64,000 bases of DNA, taken from positions 19,678,917-19,742,916 of the forward strand of contig NC_092571.1 in the NCBI RefSeq assembly GCF_037975245.1, read 5' to 3'. Under the pieces are notes generated by a model, which saw only the letters and a program-made list of their open reading frames with translations, was not told where the DNA came from and did not search any database. The first letter of the stretch is position 1. Each line of letters opens with the position of its first letter. Below are positions 34,948 to 47,700 of this stretch, in pieces. The stretch is from Apostichopus japonicus. Taxonomy: Eukaryota; Echinodermata; Holothuroidea; Aspidochirotida; Stichopodidae. The position numbers were made by a program, and so were the translations under genes.

Positions 34948-36050
34948 CTACAAAGGACAAAAAGAAACAGAAACGTTCAGCACAAAATCTTTCCTTTTTT
35001 TTTCCCATCTCATTTATTCAAAAGTATCATAACATATGGTACACACTTGTTTAAATTATTATTACAATTACAATTTTTACATTATTTACAATTCTGATTA
35101 CTACATTGTTATATCAGCTCAATGTTACAAAGGAACTATTTACATAATGAGAAAAATGTTTCCGAACTGAGTATTTTCCCCTCTCGCACAAATACACATA
35201 CACAAATAGTAATATGTTACATATTATTATAATAATAATTATTATTATTTTTATTAATATTTTTATTATAATTATTAAATGTTTATAATTTTTATTATAT
35301 AATAAAAATTATAAACATTTAATAATTATAATAAAAATATTATTATAACTATTAGTATTAATAAATAACATAGGTTATACATATATACAATTATAATCAA
35401 ATAATAAGCAAAATGTAACTTGTGTTAAACAGATATTCTAAAAGTTGACATATTAGTAGCATATCAAAATCTTTCCTTATTGCTTGATCATTTAAATAAT
35501 TCAACGGTTGCAGTTGTATCCTTGATTTAATGTCAGTTACATTCCATATATGACATGTGTATGGTATAATACGATACCTTCCATAATGTTTCTATCTTTT
35601 TGTTTTGTGTGCTTGAAATTAATAGTATGTGTGGTAAATTTAAGCATTAAGTGATAATCATGCAATGTCGAAATTTAATGAAAGTTAATATGAGAAATTT
35701 GATCAAAAAGAAAATTAAATTTAGCACTATAGAAAGAGCAAAACAAAGGCTAACTTTAAATTATTACAAAAATGACATAAAAGATGGCTATCTCTGTAAA
35801 GTGTTTGATCAAAGGTGTTGAACTGCCCTGATGTGTGGGGCCAGGGGAAGTGAGGAGGGGGGGGGGGCGGGGTAGGGTAGGGTGAAAGGATACACCATTC
35901 CCTAATTGAAGCAATTGAACCATGCAGCTATGTACATCAAGTAATTGAGATTTACAAATTAGATGTAATCTGCAGTGGGATTATCTGCATAACGCTAGGC
36001 CTAAATGTTGCTTGATGTTTTAGATAATGTAAAAGTACATTCATAAATAC
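34948..36050 (-). other. Intron inside the SEA domain
   Basis: GTATTT donor at 36050 and TTTGTAG acceptor at 34948, splitting the SEA domain in phase 0. It holds the 88-bp perfect palindrome at 35255-35342 and a G-rich run at about 35850-35885. Confidence 0.75.
35255..35342. repeat. 88-bp perfect AT-only-like palindrome
   Basis: The 44-bp left half (35255-35298) is the exact reverse complement of the right half (35299-35342), with no spacer. It is almost entirely A and T (one G and one C). It lies within an intron. Confidence 0.9.
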
Positions 36051-36178
36051 CCCTCTTTGAATTTCATTTATAAGCTTTTCTAACTTATCCGGGCCATTGA
36101 CATCACACTGTGAGACCAGATGAGCCGGCAACTTGTCCTCTAACAGGATGATGAAGAAACCTTTCAGATGATATGTTT
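36051..36178 (-). CDS. Giant membrane mucin, SEA domain exon 1
   Basis: A 128-bp exon entered in phase 1 (TTTTCACAG|AA) and left in phase 0 (AGAGGG|GTATTT), encoding about 43 residues. It begins ETYHLKGFFIILLEDKLPAH, the first strand and helix start of a SEA domain, and ends with KLEKLINEIQRG, an amphipathic helix leading into the next exon. The donor is the only one nearby that matches the phase-0 acceptor at 34948. On its own the exon is too short to recognise; joined to the next it gives the full SEA length with the cleavage motif in place. Confidence 0.75.
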
Positions 36179-37341
36179 CTGTGAAAATATTCAGAAAATT
36201 AAGATCAAACTATGACATATATATTCATCTCTAATTTTTTTTTTTTGTGATGGAGGGGGGGGGGGGAGTACATTGCAATTTAAGTTCATTCATACTTTTG
36301 CTACATTTGCTGATTCTTAAAAATGCTTCTGAAAATGTGACAATTCTTATCATCAACTTCTATTCTGCATATACTCTTACACCAGCCCCCTTATAAACAA
36401 GATAGCTCACATTCCTATTTAAGAAATATAAATATTTCATGAGCCAAACAATTTTGTTGATACCATTTTTTCATGGAGAATTTGGGGTACCTTACCTCAT
36501 ACCGAAATCTGCTAACCAGTCAGCAAGCCCATTCCCTATCTGGATATGTACTTGGTTTGGCTAAAATATGCTAATTAACCCAGAAAGCCAGTTGGCTTAG
36601 TTATTCCTTAATTGCCACATTTTTGATAGATATCAATAAGATACTCAATTGTACTGACCAAGAGGGAGCTACATACCACAAAGTATGAACTGCAACCAAG
36701 CAGCACTTTCGAGTTATCGTGTTTACAGAGTTTTCACAATTTGATCTCTGTTGACCTCAAATGACCTTTGCCCTCTAAACATTTGAATGTGGTTCTTGTA
36801 ATCATCGAGCTTAATCTTCATACCAATTATAAAGTTCAACCTGGAGGTACTTTTGAGTTATCATTTTTACAAGGTTTTCAGACCTTTACCAATTTTGATG
36901 GCAAAAATAAAGTTAAATCTCATCACTTTAAATAGTGTAGCCTATACTCAACAAGAGAATCTACATACCAGGTATGAACTTCACAAAGATGGATTTTTTG
37001 AGTTATCGTGTTTAAAGGTTTTGCAATGATATGCAATGAGCAAAGTTTATTGACATTTGAAGGAAACAAGACACAACATGTTAAGTTCTAAAACTCATAG
37101 TCCCCCTCTCCCACCCACCCCCAACAAATGAATGCTTCATGAGGGTTGCAAATATATAGGATTATTACATTAAGTAAACATTTTGAATGCAATGAATGAA
37201 TGTCTTGAAGTATATTCTGATGAACTAACTTGAGGAAAGTGCAAAGTTAATATTCTCTGTAATTAAATGGATAGCAAAACTGAAAACTGAAGTTCCATTT
37301 CAAAATTCCAAATAGAGTAATTTGGATACAATAAAAAATAC
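36179..37341 (-). other. Intron between first EGF-like and SEA exons
   Basis: GTATTT donor at 37341, CACAG acceptor at 36179. AT-rich; no tandem array or other gene seen. Confidence 0.7.
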
Positions 37342-37443
37342 CTCGGCATTCTCCATCCAGCCAGAAGCCTTTGTCACAAACACACGCTGGTTGGCCGTTG
37401 ACAATGTCACACCTCCTCCGTGGTCCACATTCTAAATTGCATT
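37342..37443 (-). CDS. Giant membrane mucin, first EGF-like domain exon
   Basis: A 102-bp exon, phase 1 at both ends (GAGCAG|AA and CGAG|GTATTT), encoding 34 residues. Six cysteines are spaced C-x3-C-x5-C-x8-C-x-C-x9-C (ECNLECGPRRRC...ACVCDKGFWLDGEC), the compact EGF-like pattern with the conserved aromatic-Gly region before the last Cys. It is too short for a separate gene and fits only as a shuffled module. Its position just N-terminal of SEA reproduces the EGF-SEA-EGF order of MUC3/12/17. Confidence 0.8.
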
Positions 37444-39797
37444 CTGCTCAGCAAAAAGAAATGTAAAAGAAATTGAGTTAAAAATTACTTAACAAATCCA
37501 GACAAGATTTGACATGTGCATAAGAAATTTATCACACTTTTAAAAAACTGAGAAAATAACTGACTCATTGTACATTCTGGATGTCATATTTTACTTTTGA
37601 GCAAATCCATGAAATACATGATATTGTAACGATTATTCTTTCCAAGGTAGGGTGGGCCGTCAGGTCGGGATCCTTGGCCGTAGATGTCATATTTTGATAG
37701 GCCACGAATAACACAGCTAATGAAGAAGACGAGCGACACGACAGAAGACACAACACGTATTTTAACGTTCTGGAAATCTCTTATTAGCCTTCCGAGTACA
37801 GAGCTACAGTCGACTGTATCAAAAGCAAACCATATAAAAAAAACTTGAACTAACACAACTACAAATTAACATCTAACCAACGAAACAACCTACTCCTAAA
37901 AACAACATAACCTCACTACTCAAACTACAACTCTCTACTGTCCGACGTGTACATCGTTCCTCCTTTTAACTATGCCCCCGAACAATGGGTTGGAATGCCT
38001 GGGGCATTCATGTAAACCGCTAAACCCTATTGACAGGGTATACATGTGAAATCGTTACCATTCAATAGAGATTATCCCACGGCTCCCATTCAGATACATA
38101 GGGATAAGAGAGCATACAATGGCGCCTGTCACCATGGAGAGAAAACAACCGCCGCCACGAATGCAACACTCGGCTACACCTGGCGGAAGTTCCTCCCCAT
38201 GGGGACAAAGCCTAACATAGTGATCCACGTGCGCACAGCCGGCTCGGGTGTCTCAAAACAAAGCCCCAGCGTTACCAAACGCTCACACGCTCCCGCACGA
38301 CACGACACGGTCGGCCAGCGTTACAATATATACAGTATATCAAGTCATTATAATAAAGACAGTTGTGCTCCTTCCAGTCAAAGATGATGATGACTTCCGG
38401 ACACTCGTAGAATGACCAACCTCTGGAAAGAAGATAAACGTTGTGGTTCTAATTTATGCCATCCGGACACAGTAAAACTACCAATCAACAATGAAGACTC
38501 CCAAGGCTCCAAAACAGCAAAAATTTACATAAAACAGTATTTGAAACTTGTCAGGACACTAACCGGACAAGATTTACAAAAGTTAAAACTTGGAAAATCC
38601 TGAAAATGCAATAAGATATAACCTTCAGAGTTATATCTCTTATAAATCAAAGTTGCACATCATGGTTATTTGTCATTTTGATTGTGACTTTTATCAACTT
38701 AAGGAACAAGGCAAGGTGGCTGCATGGTGGTTAGACTAAAGATCCATTAGTCACATGACTTGTTAATGGTAAAAAGTGCCATAATGAGAATTAGTCCATT
38801 AACCATAGGTTGCACTTTTCAGCTCTCTTGACCTCTTACTGAAACTCGATCTCTTCTGCAAACAAACTGGTTACTTTGGAAGTGTTGATTTGTTCACACC
38901 TTGCCATGTCTGCCTTAATTTGATAGTGATTTGGCTACTAGCTGTTTGATGAGTTGCATAATAGACGAATAGGCAGCTCAACTAATCTGCGAAAAGATGA
39001 GACTGATCACTCAGCTAACCAACTGGAAAAAACCTGCCGCTCAGTACGGGTTTTTGGATGCATATACCTATAGCTAATGGACACTTTCGTGACATGTGCC
39101 TTCATTTGATCAGTGCATGGGGTTATTGATGCCACTGTAGCATTTATACAGCTGTTACTCAGTTCTATTTATCAGGGATGAGCCTAGGGTAAAAACAAAA
39201 ATCACAGAACTTTGCAAAAATTGCGGTATAGGCTCCACATTGCGTATGCTACAGTGTGTTAGGATAATAATTTTGTCACCGGAAAAGAAATCACAGATAT
39301 TCCGCGAATTCGCAGAAAAAGCTCATGCCTGATTTATTTTGTAAATAATTTTCTGCTCCATGTACCGCTAACAGCTACTTCAATGTCACAACTGTTTTGT
39401 CAATTACTTTTGGAGCTACATTTTAAAAGTCTGACTGCAATTCTATACCGCTCATGTGGGAACATTTTAATCGTCATAAGAATAGGTAATAGAGGTAAGG
39501 AAATCATCAGTCCAAAAAGAGTGGTGCCGTACAGTAATCAACTCAACAGAAGTGAAGAGACCTGTCAAACCTAACAAAAATGCATCTTTCATATCTTGAC
39601 AATCTGCTGAAACATTATCCAGCTCTGCGAAACTGTGCATAAGGATTTTGAATATTAAAGAAGTCTATTTTCAGTAAGTTATTTCAAATTTAAATTAACA
39701 TATTTTTAGTTATCAACAATCTTAAAACTTATAATTCTTAGACTTAATTTGAAATATTTCAAATATCAGTAACTAATTTCTAGTAACACACACGTAC
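37444..39797 (-). other. Intron between sushi and first EGF-like exons, with an unclassified insertion
   Basis: GTACGT donor at 39797, GAGCAG acceptor at 37444. Around 37600-38620 base composition is richer in G and C than the flanks, and ORFs occur on both strands (37584-37856 minus; 38046-38387 and 38412-38603 plus) without recognised domains. AATAAAGACAG near 38353 and the composition shift make a retroelement fragment possible, but I found no matching repeats or motifs. The rest is AT-rich. Confidence 0.45.
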
Positions 39798-39995
39798 CTT
39801 TACATTCTGGTAAAAGATCGGGGGTTAGTTTGCCTCCACAACACTCTGTCTTGCGAATGCCTCTTTCTGGCAATACATAGCCATTGATGCAATCGTAATA
39901 GATAGTTTCACCAGGGTGATAAAACTCCCTCTGGACTCTACTGTTTGCAGATATGTGGTAAGCATGTACATTTGGCAAAGTGACTTGACACTGAC
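39798..39995 (-). CDS. Giant membrane mucin, sushi (CCP) domain exon
   Basis: A 198-bp exon, phase 1 at both ends (ATTGCAG|GT and AAAG|GTACGT), encoding 66 residues. Four cysteines fall in complement-control-protein order: QCQVTLPN, then YYDCINGYVLP, KTECCGG and LLPEC. The G-E-T-I-Y-Y-D-C core is typical of the domain. The Trp usually found between the third and fourth Cys is absent and there is one extra Cys (ECC). Sushi domains mediate protein binding in complement and adhesion proteins. Its presence between the Ser/Thr-rich region and the EGF domain distinguishes this protein from vertebrate MUC3/12/17. Confidence 0.8.
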
Positions 39996-41778
39996 CTGCA
40001 ATTTCATGAAATCAAAGTAGATCACAAATAATTTCAATAAGCCACATATATTGCTTCCAATTTGAACTGGAAAGCAGTTAAAGCAAAGATCATTAACAAA
40101 CATGGATGCTATACATATTTTAAGAATCTTCTTTACAAATTGAAATACTGTAGTATAAACGGCAGAATTCCAATTTCCGGTAAAACATGGATAGATGACA
40201 GAAATGTCAGGTATCTATCAATCTTTTGCCTGAATAAAATTAATAAAAAATAAAATAAGTGCTAAAGAGAAATCCATTATAGGTTAATATACTCATATAT
40301 ATCAATAGGTATATACCATATATGTGAAAATATACCCATATGATAAGTGCACATACCATATCTGAAGATATGCTATTTGATAAGTGTACTATATGTCCAC
40401 ATAACATATGTGAAGAGATACCATATGATAAGTGTACTATATATCCACATACCATATGTGAAGATATACTGTACGATAAGTGTACTATATGTCCACATAA
40501 TATATGTGAAGATATACCATATGATAAGTGTTCTTTATATCCACATACCATATGTGAAGATATCCCATACAATAAGTACTATATATCCACATACCATATG
40601 TAAAGATATACCGTACGATAAGTGTACGATAAGTGCACATACCATATCTAAAGAAACCATATGATTTGTTAAGACCTAAAATATCAATGTGCACATACCA
40701 TGTGACTTGACTCAATATACAGCCTGTTCAGTAAATGAATATTTGCCTCATCAACTACAGCAAAAGCATATACCATATTGAGTTCAAGATTGGTATTGAT
40801 TCTGGGGGAGGTCACTTAGGGTGTTAATTAAACAAAATTAAAGCTTGGTTGAACTGCATACTTTGGATTCCCACATTTGCCAGTAGAACACCACTTTTGG
40901 TGTCATGGAGGTGTCATAGTAAACCACATAGTCACACTCATAAGAAATGAAGCATCGAAAGTTTTACATGGTATGTAGATTGAAAAGTTTGTAAATGGTT
41001 TGTATAGTTTCTGAATTGTATTTATGATACTGACAAGTCAACATAATTTTATGTGAGTCCACAAGACTACTCTTTATCTAATAGGTGAAGTATTATTTTC
41101 AGAGGTCAAAATCTGACAATGTTGTGAACATGTTAATACCAAAAATAAAACTTGGAGTGCAAAACTCTAACATTTGTTGACATCAAATGACATTTAACTC
41201 CCCCCCCCCCCCCCTTAAAATGAAACAAAAATTTAAAAAGCCCATAGGGTTTTTGCACTGGCTAAGATGGATTCACATTACTGGAATGAAGTTCATTCGA
41301 GCTTTGCTTTTGGAATACTTTATAAAGTTTCTAAACTGTGATGTCTGTTGACATCAATGACTTTGCTCTCAAGAAATAAATCCAAGTTTACTCCCTGAGT
41401 TATGTGGCCATTGTATTCAGACTTTGGATAGTAGTGACCAAAATGACATTGACCTCCCAATAAAAATGAAAGGGCAGGTTCTTACTCTCACTACAGTAAA
41501 ACCACCAACAAATTATTAAGTTCATCCAAGCTTCCAGTCTAGAGCTTAACATGTTTACATCAAATGCACAAAATTAGCCTTAAAGATTTTGAGTTACCAT
41601 TCTCACAAGTCAGTTTAACACAATTCAAAAAGATTTGAAACATCACAATCAAATATGAAAATATGCTTCAGGTCTGTGAAATAAAAATATAATTTGAGAT
41701 ACTACTGTAGACGTCTTAGCAAACATGATGATGCAACATCAGTAGTGGAATGAAAAGTGGAAAATGTCACTGTCTAAC
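39996..41778 (-). other. Intron between the giant repeat exon and the sushi exon
   Basis: GTTAGA donor at 41778, TTGCAG acceptor at 39996. It carries a 48-bp minisatellite at about 40300-40660; the rest is AT-rich, with a poly-C run at about 41200. Confidence 0.75.
40300..40660. repeat. 48-bp minisatellite, about 7 copies
   Basis: Units contain CCATATGATAAGTGTACTAT and CATATGTGAAGATATA at a 48-bp period (40378, 40426, 40474, 40522 and 40570). The period is a multiple of three, which creates chance ORFs on both strands. Unlike the other two mucin-intron arrays it does not touch a splice site. Confidence 0.85.
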
Positions 41779-44700
41779 CTGTTTCTTCCAAAGTTACTAC
41801 AGTTGTTGCTGGTTCAATTGATGCATCTGTCTCTATTTCAACTTTGGTGGAACTTCCTTCACTTGTTGATGAAATGAGAGTACCTTGTTCAGTACTTTCT
41901 GCAGAAGAGGATGGTGTCTCAGTGGTGATGATTCCTTTGGTACTGGAGGCAACCTCCTGACTTATGTTTGTAAAAGGAGATATTTTACCATCAGTAGTGG
42001 AATGAAAGGTAGTAGCTGCTGTAGATGACTCTGTAACAGTACTTTCTGTTGCAGTGGAATGTTCCTGAGTGGTTACTTCTGAACTTGCTGAAATCCCAGT
42101 AGAGAACACATCAATAGTTATAACCTCTGATGTTGATTCAGTTGTTTTTTCTTCCAAAGTTACTATAGTTTTTGTTGGATTGGTTGATGCATCTGTCTCT
42201 ATTTCAACTTTGGTGGAACTTCCTTCACTTGTTGATGAAATGAGAATACCTTGTTCAGTACTTTCTGCAGAAGAGGATGGTGTCTCAGTGGTGATGATTC
42301 CTTTGGTACTGGAGGCAACCTCCTGACTTATGTTTGTAAAAGTAGATATTGTACCATCAGTAGTGGAATGAAAGGTAGTAGCTGCTGTAGATGACTCTGT
42401 AACAGTACTTTCTGTTGCAGTGGAATGTTCCTGAGTGGTTACTTCTGAACTTGCTGAAATCCCAGTAGAAAACACATCACTAGTTATAACCTCTGATGTT
42501 GATTCAGTTGTTTTTTCTTCCAAAGTTACTATAGTTGTTGTTGGATTGGTTGATGCATCTGTCTCTATTTCAACTTTGGTGGAACTTCCTTCACTTGTTG
42601 ATGAAATGAGAGTACCTTGTTCAGTACTTTCTGCAGAAGAGGATGGTGTCTCAGTGGTGATCATTCCTTTGGTACTGGAGGCAACCCCCTTACTTATGTT
42701 TATAAAAGGAGATATTGTACCATCAGTAGTGGAATGAAAGGTAGTAGCTGCTGTAGATGACTCTGTAACAGTACTTTCTGTTGCAGTGGAATGTTCCTGA
42801 GTGGTTACTTCTGAACTTGCTGAAATCCCAGTAGAGAACACATCAATAGTTATAACCTCTGATGTTGATTCAGTTGTTTTTTCTTCCAAAGTTACTATAG
42901 TTGTTGTTGGATTGGTTGATGCATCTGTCTCTATTTCAACTTTGGTGGAACTTCCTTCACTTGTTGATGAAATGAGAGTACCTTGTTCAGTACTTTCTGC
43001 AGAAGAGGATGGTGTCTCAGTGGTGATGATTCCTTTGGTACTGGAGGCAACCTCCTGACTTATGTTTGTAAAAGTAGATATTGTACCATCAGTAGTGGAA
43101 TGAAAGGTAGTAGCTGCTGTAGATGACTCTGTAACAGTACTTTCTGTTGCAGTGTAATGTTCCTGAGTGGTTACTTCTGAACTTGCTGAAATCCCAGTAG
43201 AAAACACATCACTAGTTATAACCTCTGATGTTGATTCAGTTGTTTTTTCTTCCAAAGTTACTATAGTTGTTGTTGGATTGGTTGATGCATCTGTCTCTAT
43301 TTCAACTTTGGTGGAACTTCCTTCACTTGTTGATGAAATGAGAGTACCTTGTTCAGTACTTTCTGCAGAAGAGGATGGTGTCTCAGTGGTGATCATTCCT
43401 TTGGTACTGGAGGCAACCTCCTGACTTATGTTTGTAAAAGGAGATATTGTACCATCAGTAGTGGAATGAAAGGTAGTAGCTGCTGTAGATGACTCTGTAA
43501 CAGTACTTTCTGTTGCAGTGGAATGTTCCTGAGTGGTTACTTCTGAACTTGCTGAAATCCCAGTAGAAAACACATCAATAGTTATAACCTCTGATGTTGA
43601 TTCAGTTGTTTTTTCTTCCAAAGTTACTATAGTTGTTGTTGGATTGGTTGATGCATCTGTCTCTATTTCAACTTTGGTGGAACTTCCTTCACTTGTTGAT
43701 GAAATGAGAGTACCTTGTTCAGTACTTTCTGCAGAAGAGGATGGTGTCTCAGTGGTGATGATTCCTTTGGTACTGGAGGCAACCTCCTGACTTATGTTTG
43801 TAAAAGGAGATATTGTACCATCAGTAGTGGAATGAAAGGTAGTAGCTGCTGTAGATGACTCTGTAACAGTACTTTCTGTTGCAGTGGAATGTTCCTGAGT
43901 GGTTACTTCTGAACTTGCTGAAATCCCAGTAGAAAACACATCACTAGTTATAACCTCTGATGTTGATTCAGTTGTTTTTTCTTCCAAAGTTACTATAGTT
44001 GTTGTTGGATTGGTTGATGCATCTGTCTCTATTTCAACTTTGGTGGAACTTCCTTCACTTGTTGATGAAATGAGAGTACCTTGTTCAGTACTTTCTGCAG
44101 AAGAGGATGGTGTCTCAGTGGTGATGATTCCTTTGGTACTGGAGGCAACCTCCTGACTTATCTTTGTAAAAGGAGATATTGTACCATCAGTAGTGGAATG
44201 AAAGGTAGTAGCTGCTGTAGATGACTCTGTAACAGTACTTTCTGTTGCAGTGGAATGTTCCTGAGTGGTTACTTCTGAACTTGCTGAAATCCCAGTAGAG
44301 AACACATCAATAGTTATAACCTCTGATGTTGATTCACTTGTTTTTTCTTCCAAAGTTACTATAGTTGTTGTTGGATTGGTTGATGCATCTGTCTCTATTT
44401 CAACTTTGGTGGAACTTCCTTCACTTGTTGATGAAATGAGAGTACCTTGTTCAGTACTTTCTGCAGAAGAGGATGGTGTCTCAGTGGTGATGATTCCTTT
44501 GGTACTGGAGGCAACCTCCTGACTTATGTTTGTAAAAGTAGATATTGTACCATCAGTAGTGGAATGAAAGGTAGTAGCTGCTGTAGATGACTCTGTAACA
44601 GTACTTTCTGTTGCAGTGTAATGTTCCTGAGTGGTTACTTCTGAACTTGCTGAAATCCCAGTAGAAAACACATCACTAGTTATAACCTCTGATGTTGATT

Positions 44701-47700
44701 CAGTTGTTTTTTCTTCCAAAGTTACTATAGTTGTTGTTGGATTGGTTGATGCATCTGTCTCTATTTCAACTTTGGTGGAACTTCCTTCACTTGTTGATGA
44801 AATGAGAGTACCTTGTTCAGTACTTTCTGCAGAAGAGGATGGTGTCTCAGTGGTGATCATTCCTTTGGTACTGGAGGCAACCTCCTGACTTATGTTTGTA
44901 AAAGGAGATATTGTACCATCAGTAGTGGAATGAAAGGTAGTAGCTGCTGTAGATGACTCTGTAACAGTACTTTCTGTTGCAGTGGAATGTTCCTGAGTGG
45001 TTACTTCTGAACTTGCTGAAATCCCAGTAGAAAACACATCACTAGTTATAACCTCTGATGTTGATTCAGTTGTTTTTTCTTCCAAAGTTACTATAGTTGT
45101 TGTTGGATTGGTTGATGCATCTGTCTCTATTTCAACTTTGGTGGAACTTCCTTCACTTGTTGATGAAATGAGAGTACCTTGTTCAGTACTTTCTGCAGAA
45201 GAGGATGGTGTCTCAGTGGTGATGATTCCTTTGGTACTGGAGGCAACCTCCTGACTTATGTTTGTAAAAGGAGATATTTTATCATCAGTAGTGGAATGAA
45301 AGGTAGTAGCTGCTGTAGATGACTCTGTAACAGTACTTTCTGTTGCAGTGGAATGTTCCTGAGTGGTTACTTCTGAACTTGCTGAAATCCCAGTATTAAA
45401 CACATCACTAGTTATAACCTCTGATGTTGATTCAGTTGTTTTTTCTTCCAAAGTTACTATAGTTGTTGTTGGATTGTGTGATGCATCTGTCTCTATTTCA
45501 ACTTTGGTGGAACTTCCTTGACTTGTTGATGAAATGAGAGTACCTTGTTCAGTACTTTCTGCAGAAGAGGATGGTGTCTCAGTGGTGATGATTCTTTTCA
45601 TACTGGAGGCAACCTCCTGACTTATGTTTGTAAAAGGAGATATTTTACCATCAGTAGTGGAATGAAAGGTAGTAGCTGCTGTAGATGACTCTGTAACAGT
45701 ACTTTCTGTTGCAGTGGAATGTTCCTGAGTGGTTCCCTCTGAACTTGCTGAAATCCCAGTAGAAAACACATCACTAGTTATAACCTCTGATGTTGATTCA
45801 GTTGTTTTTTCTTCCAAAGTTACTATAGTTGTTGTTGGATTGGTTGATGCATCTGTCTCTATTTCAACTTTGGTGGAACTTCCTTCACTTGTTGATGAAA
45901 TGAGAGTACCTTGTTCAGTACTTTCTGCAGAAGAGGATGGTGTCTCAGTGGTGATCATTCCTTTGGTACTGGAGGCAACCTCCTGACTTATGTTTGTAAA
46001 AGGAGATATTGTACCATCAGTAGTGGAATGAAAGGTAGTAGCTGCTGTAGATGACTCTGTAACAGTACTTTCTGTTGCAGTGGAATGTTCCTGAGTGGTT
46101 ACTTCTGAACTTGCTGAAATCCCAGTAGAAAACACATCACTAGTTATAACCTCTGATGTTGATTCAGTTGTTTTTTCTTCCAAAGTTACTATAGTTGTTG
46201 TTGGATTGGTTGATGCATCTGTCTCTATTTCAACTTTGGTGGAACTTCCTTCACTTGTTGATGAAATGAGAGTACCTTGTTCAGTACTTTCTGCAGAAGA
46301 GGATGGTGTCTCAGTGGTGATGATTCCTTTGGTACTGGAGGCAACCTCCTGACTTATCTTTGTAAAAGGAGATATTGTACCATCAGTAGTGGAATGAAAG
46401 GTAGTAGCTGCTGTAGATGACTCTGTAACAGTACTTTCTGTTGCAGTGGAATGTTCCTGAGTGGTTACTTCTGAACTTGCTGAAATCCCAGTAGAGAACA
46501 CATCACTAGTTATAACCTCTGATGTTGATTCAGTTGTTTTTTCTTCCAAAGTTACTATAGTTGTTGTTGGATTGGTTGATGCATCTGTCTCTATTTCAAC
46601 TTTGGTGGAACTTCCTTCACTTGTTGATGAAATGAGAATACCTTGTTCAGTACTTTCTGCAGAAGAGGATGGTGTCTCAGTGGTGATGATTCCTTTGGTA
46701 CTGGAGGCAACCTCCTGACTTATGTTTGTAAAAGGAGATATTGTACCATCAGTAGTGGAATGAAAGGTAGTAGCTGCTGTAGATGACTCTGTAACAGTAC
46801 TTTCTGTTGCAGTGGAATGTTCCTGAGTGGTTACTTCTGAACTTGCTGAAATCCCAGTAGAAAACACATCACTAGTTATAACCTCTGATGTTGATTCAGT
46901 TGTTTTTTCTTCCAAAGTTACTATAGTTGTTGTTGGATTGGTTGATGCATCTGTCTCTATTTCAACTTTGGTGGAACTTCCTTCACTTGTTGATGAAATG
47001 AGAATACCTTGTTCAGTACTTTCTGCAGAAGAGGATGGTGTCTCAGTGGTGATGATTCCTTTGGTACTGGAGGCAACCTCCTGACTTATGTTTGTAAAAG
47101 GAGATATTGTACCATCAGTAGTGGAATGAAAGGTAGTAGCTGCTGTAGATGACTCTGTAACAGTACTTTCTGTTGCAGTGGAATGTTCCTGAGTGGTTAC
47201 TTCTGAACTTGCTGAAATCCCAGTAGAAAACACATCACTAGTTATAACCTCTGATGTTGATTCAGGTGTTGTTTCTTCCAAAGTTACTACAGTTGTTGTT
47301 GGTATGGTTGATGCATCTGTCTCTATTTCAACCTTGGTGGAACTTCCTTCACTTGTTGATGAAATGAGAGTACCTTGTTCAGTACTTTCTGCAGAAGAGG
47401 ATGGTGTCTCAGTGGTGATGATTCTTTTCATACTGGAGGCAACCTCCTGACTTATGTTTGTAAAAGGAGATATTGTACCATCAGTAGTGGAATGAAAGGT
47501 AGTAGCTGCTGTAGATGACTCTGTAACAGTACTTTCTGTTGCAGTGGAATGTTCCTGAGTGGTTACTTCTGAACTTGCTGAAATCCCAGTAGAAAACACA
47601 TCACTAGTTATAACCTCTGATGTTGATTCAGTTGTTTTTTCTTCCAAAGTTACTATAGTTGTTGTTGGATTGGTTGATGCATCTGTCTCTATTTCAACTT

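Noticed and set aside
35840-35890. GGGTAGGGTAGGG run resembling telomere repeat
   Set aside because: Only two or three imperfect units next to a poly-G run; low complexity rather than interstitial telomere.
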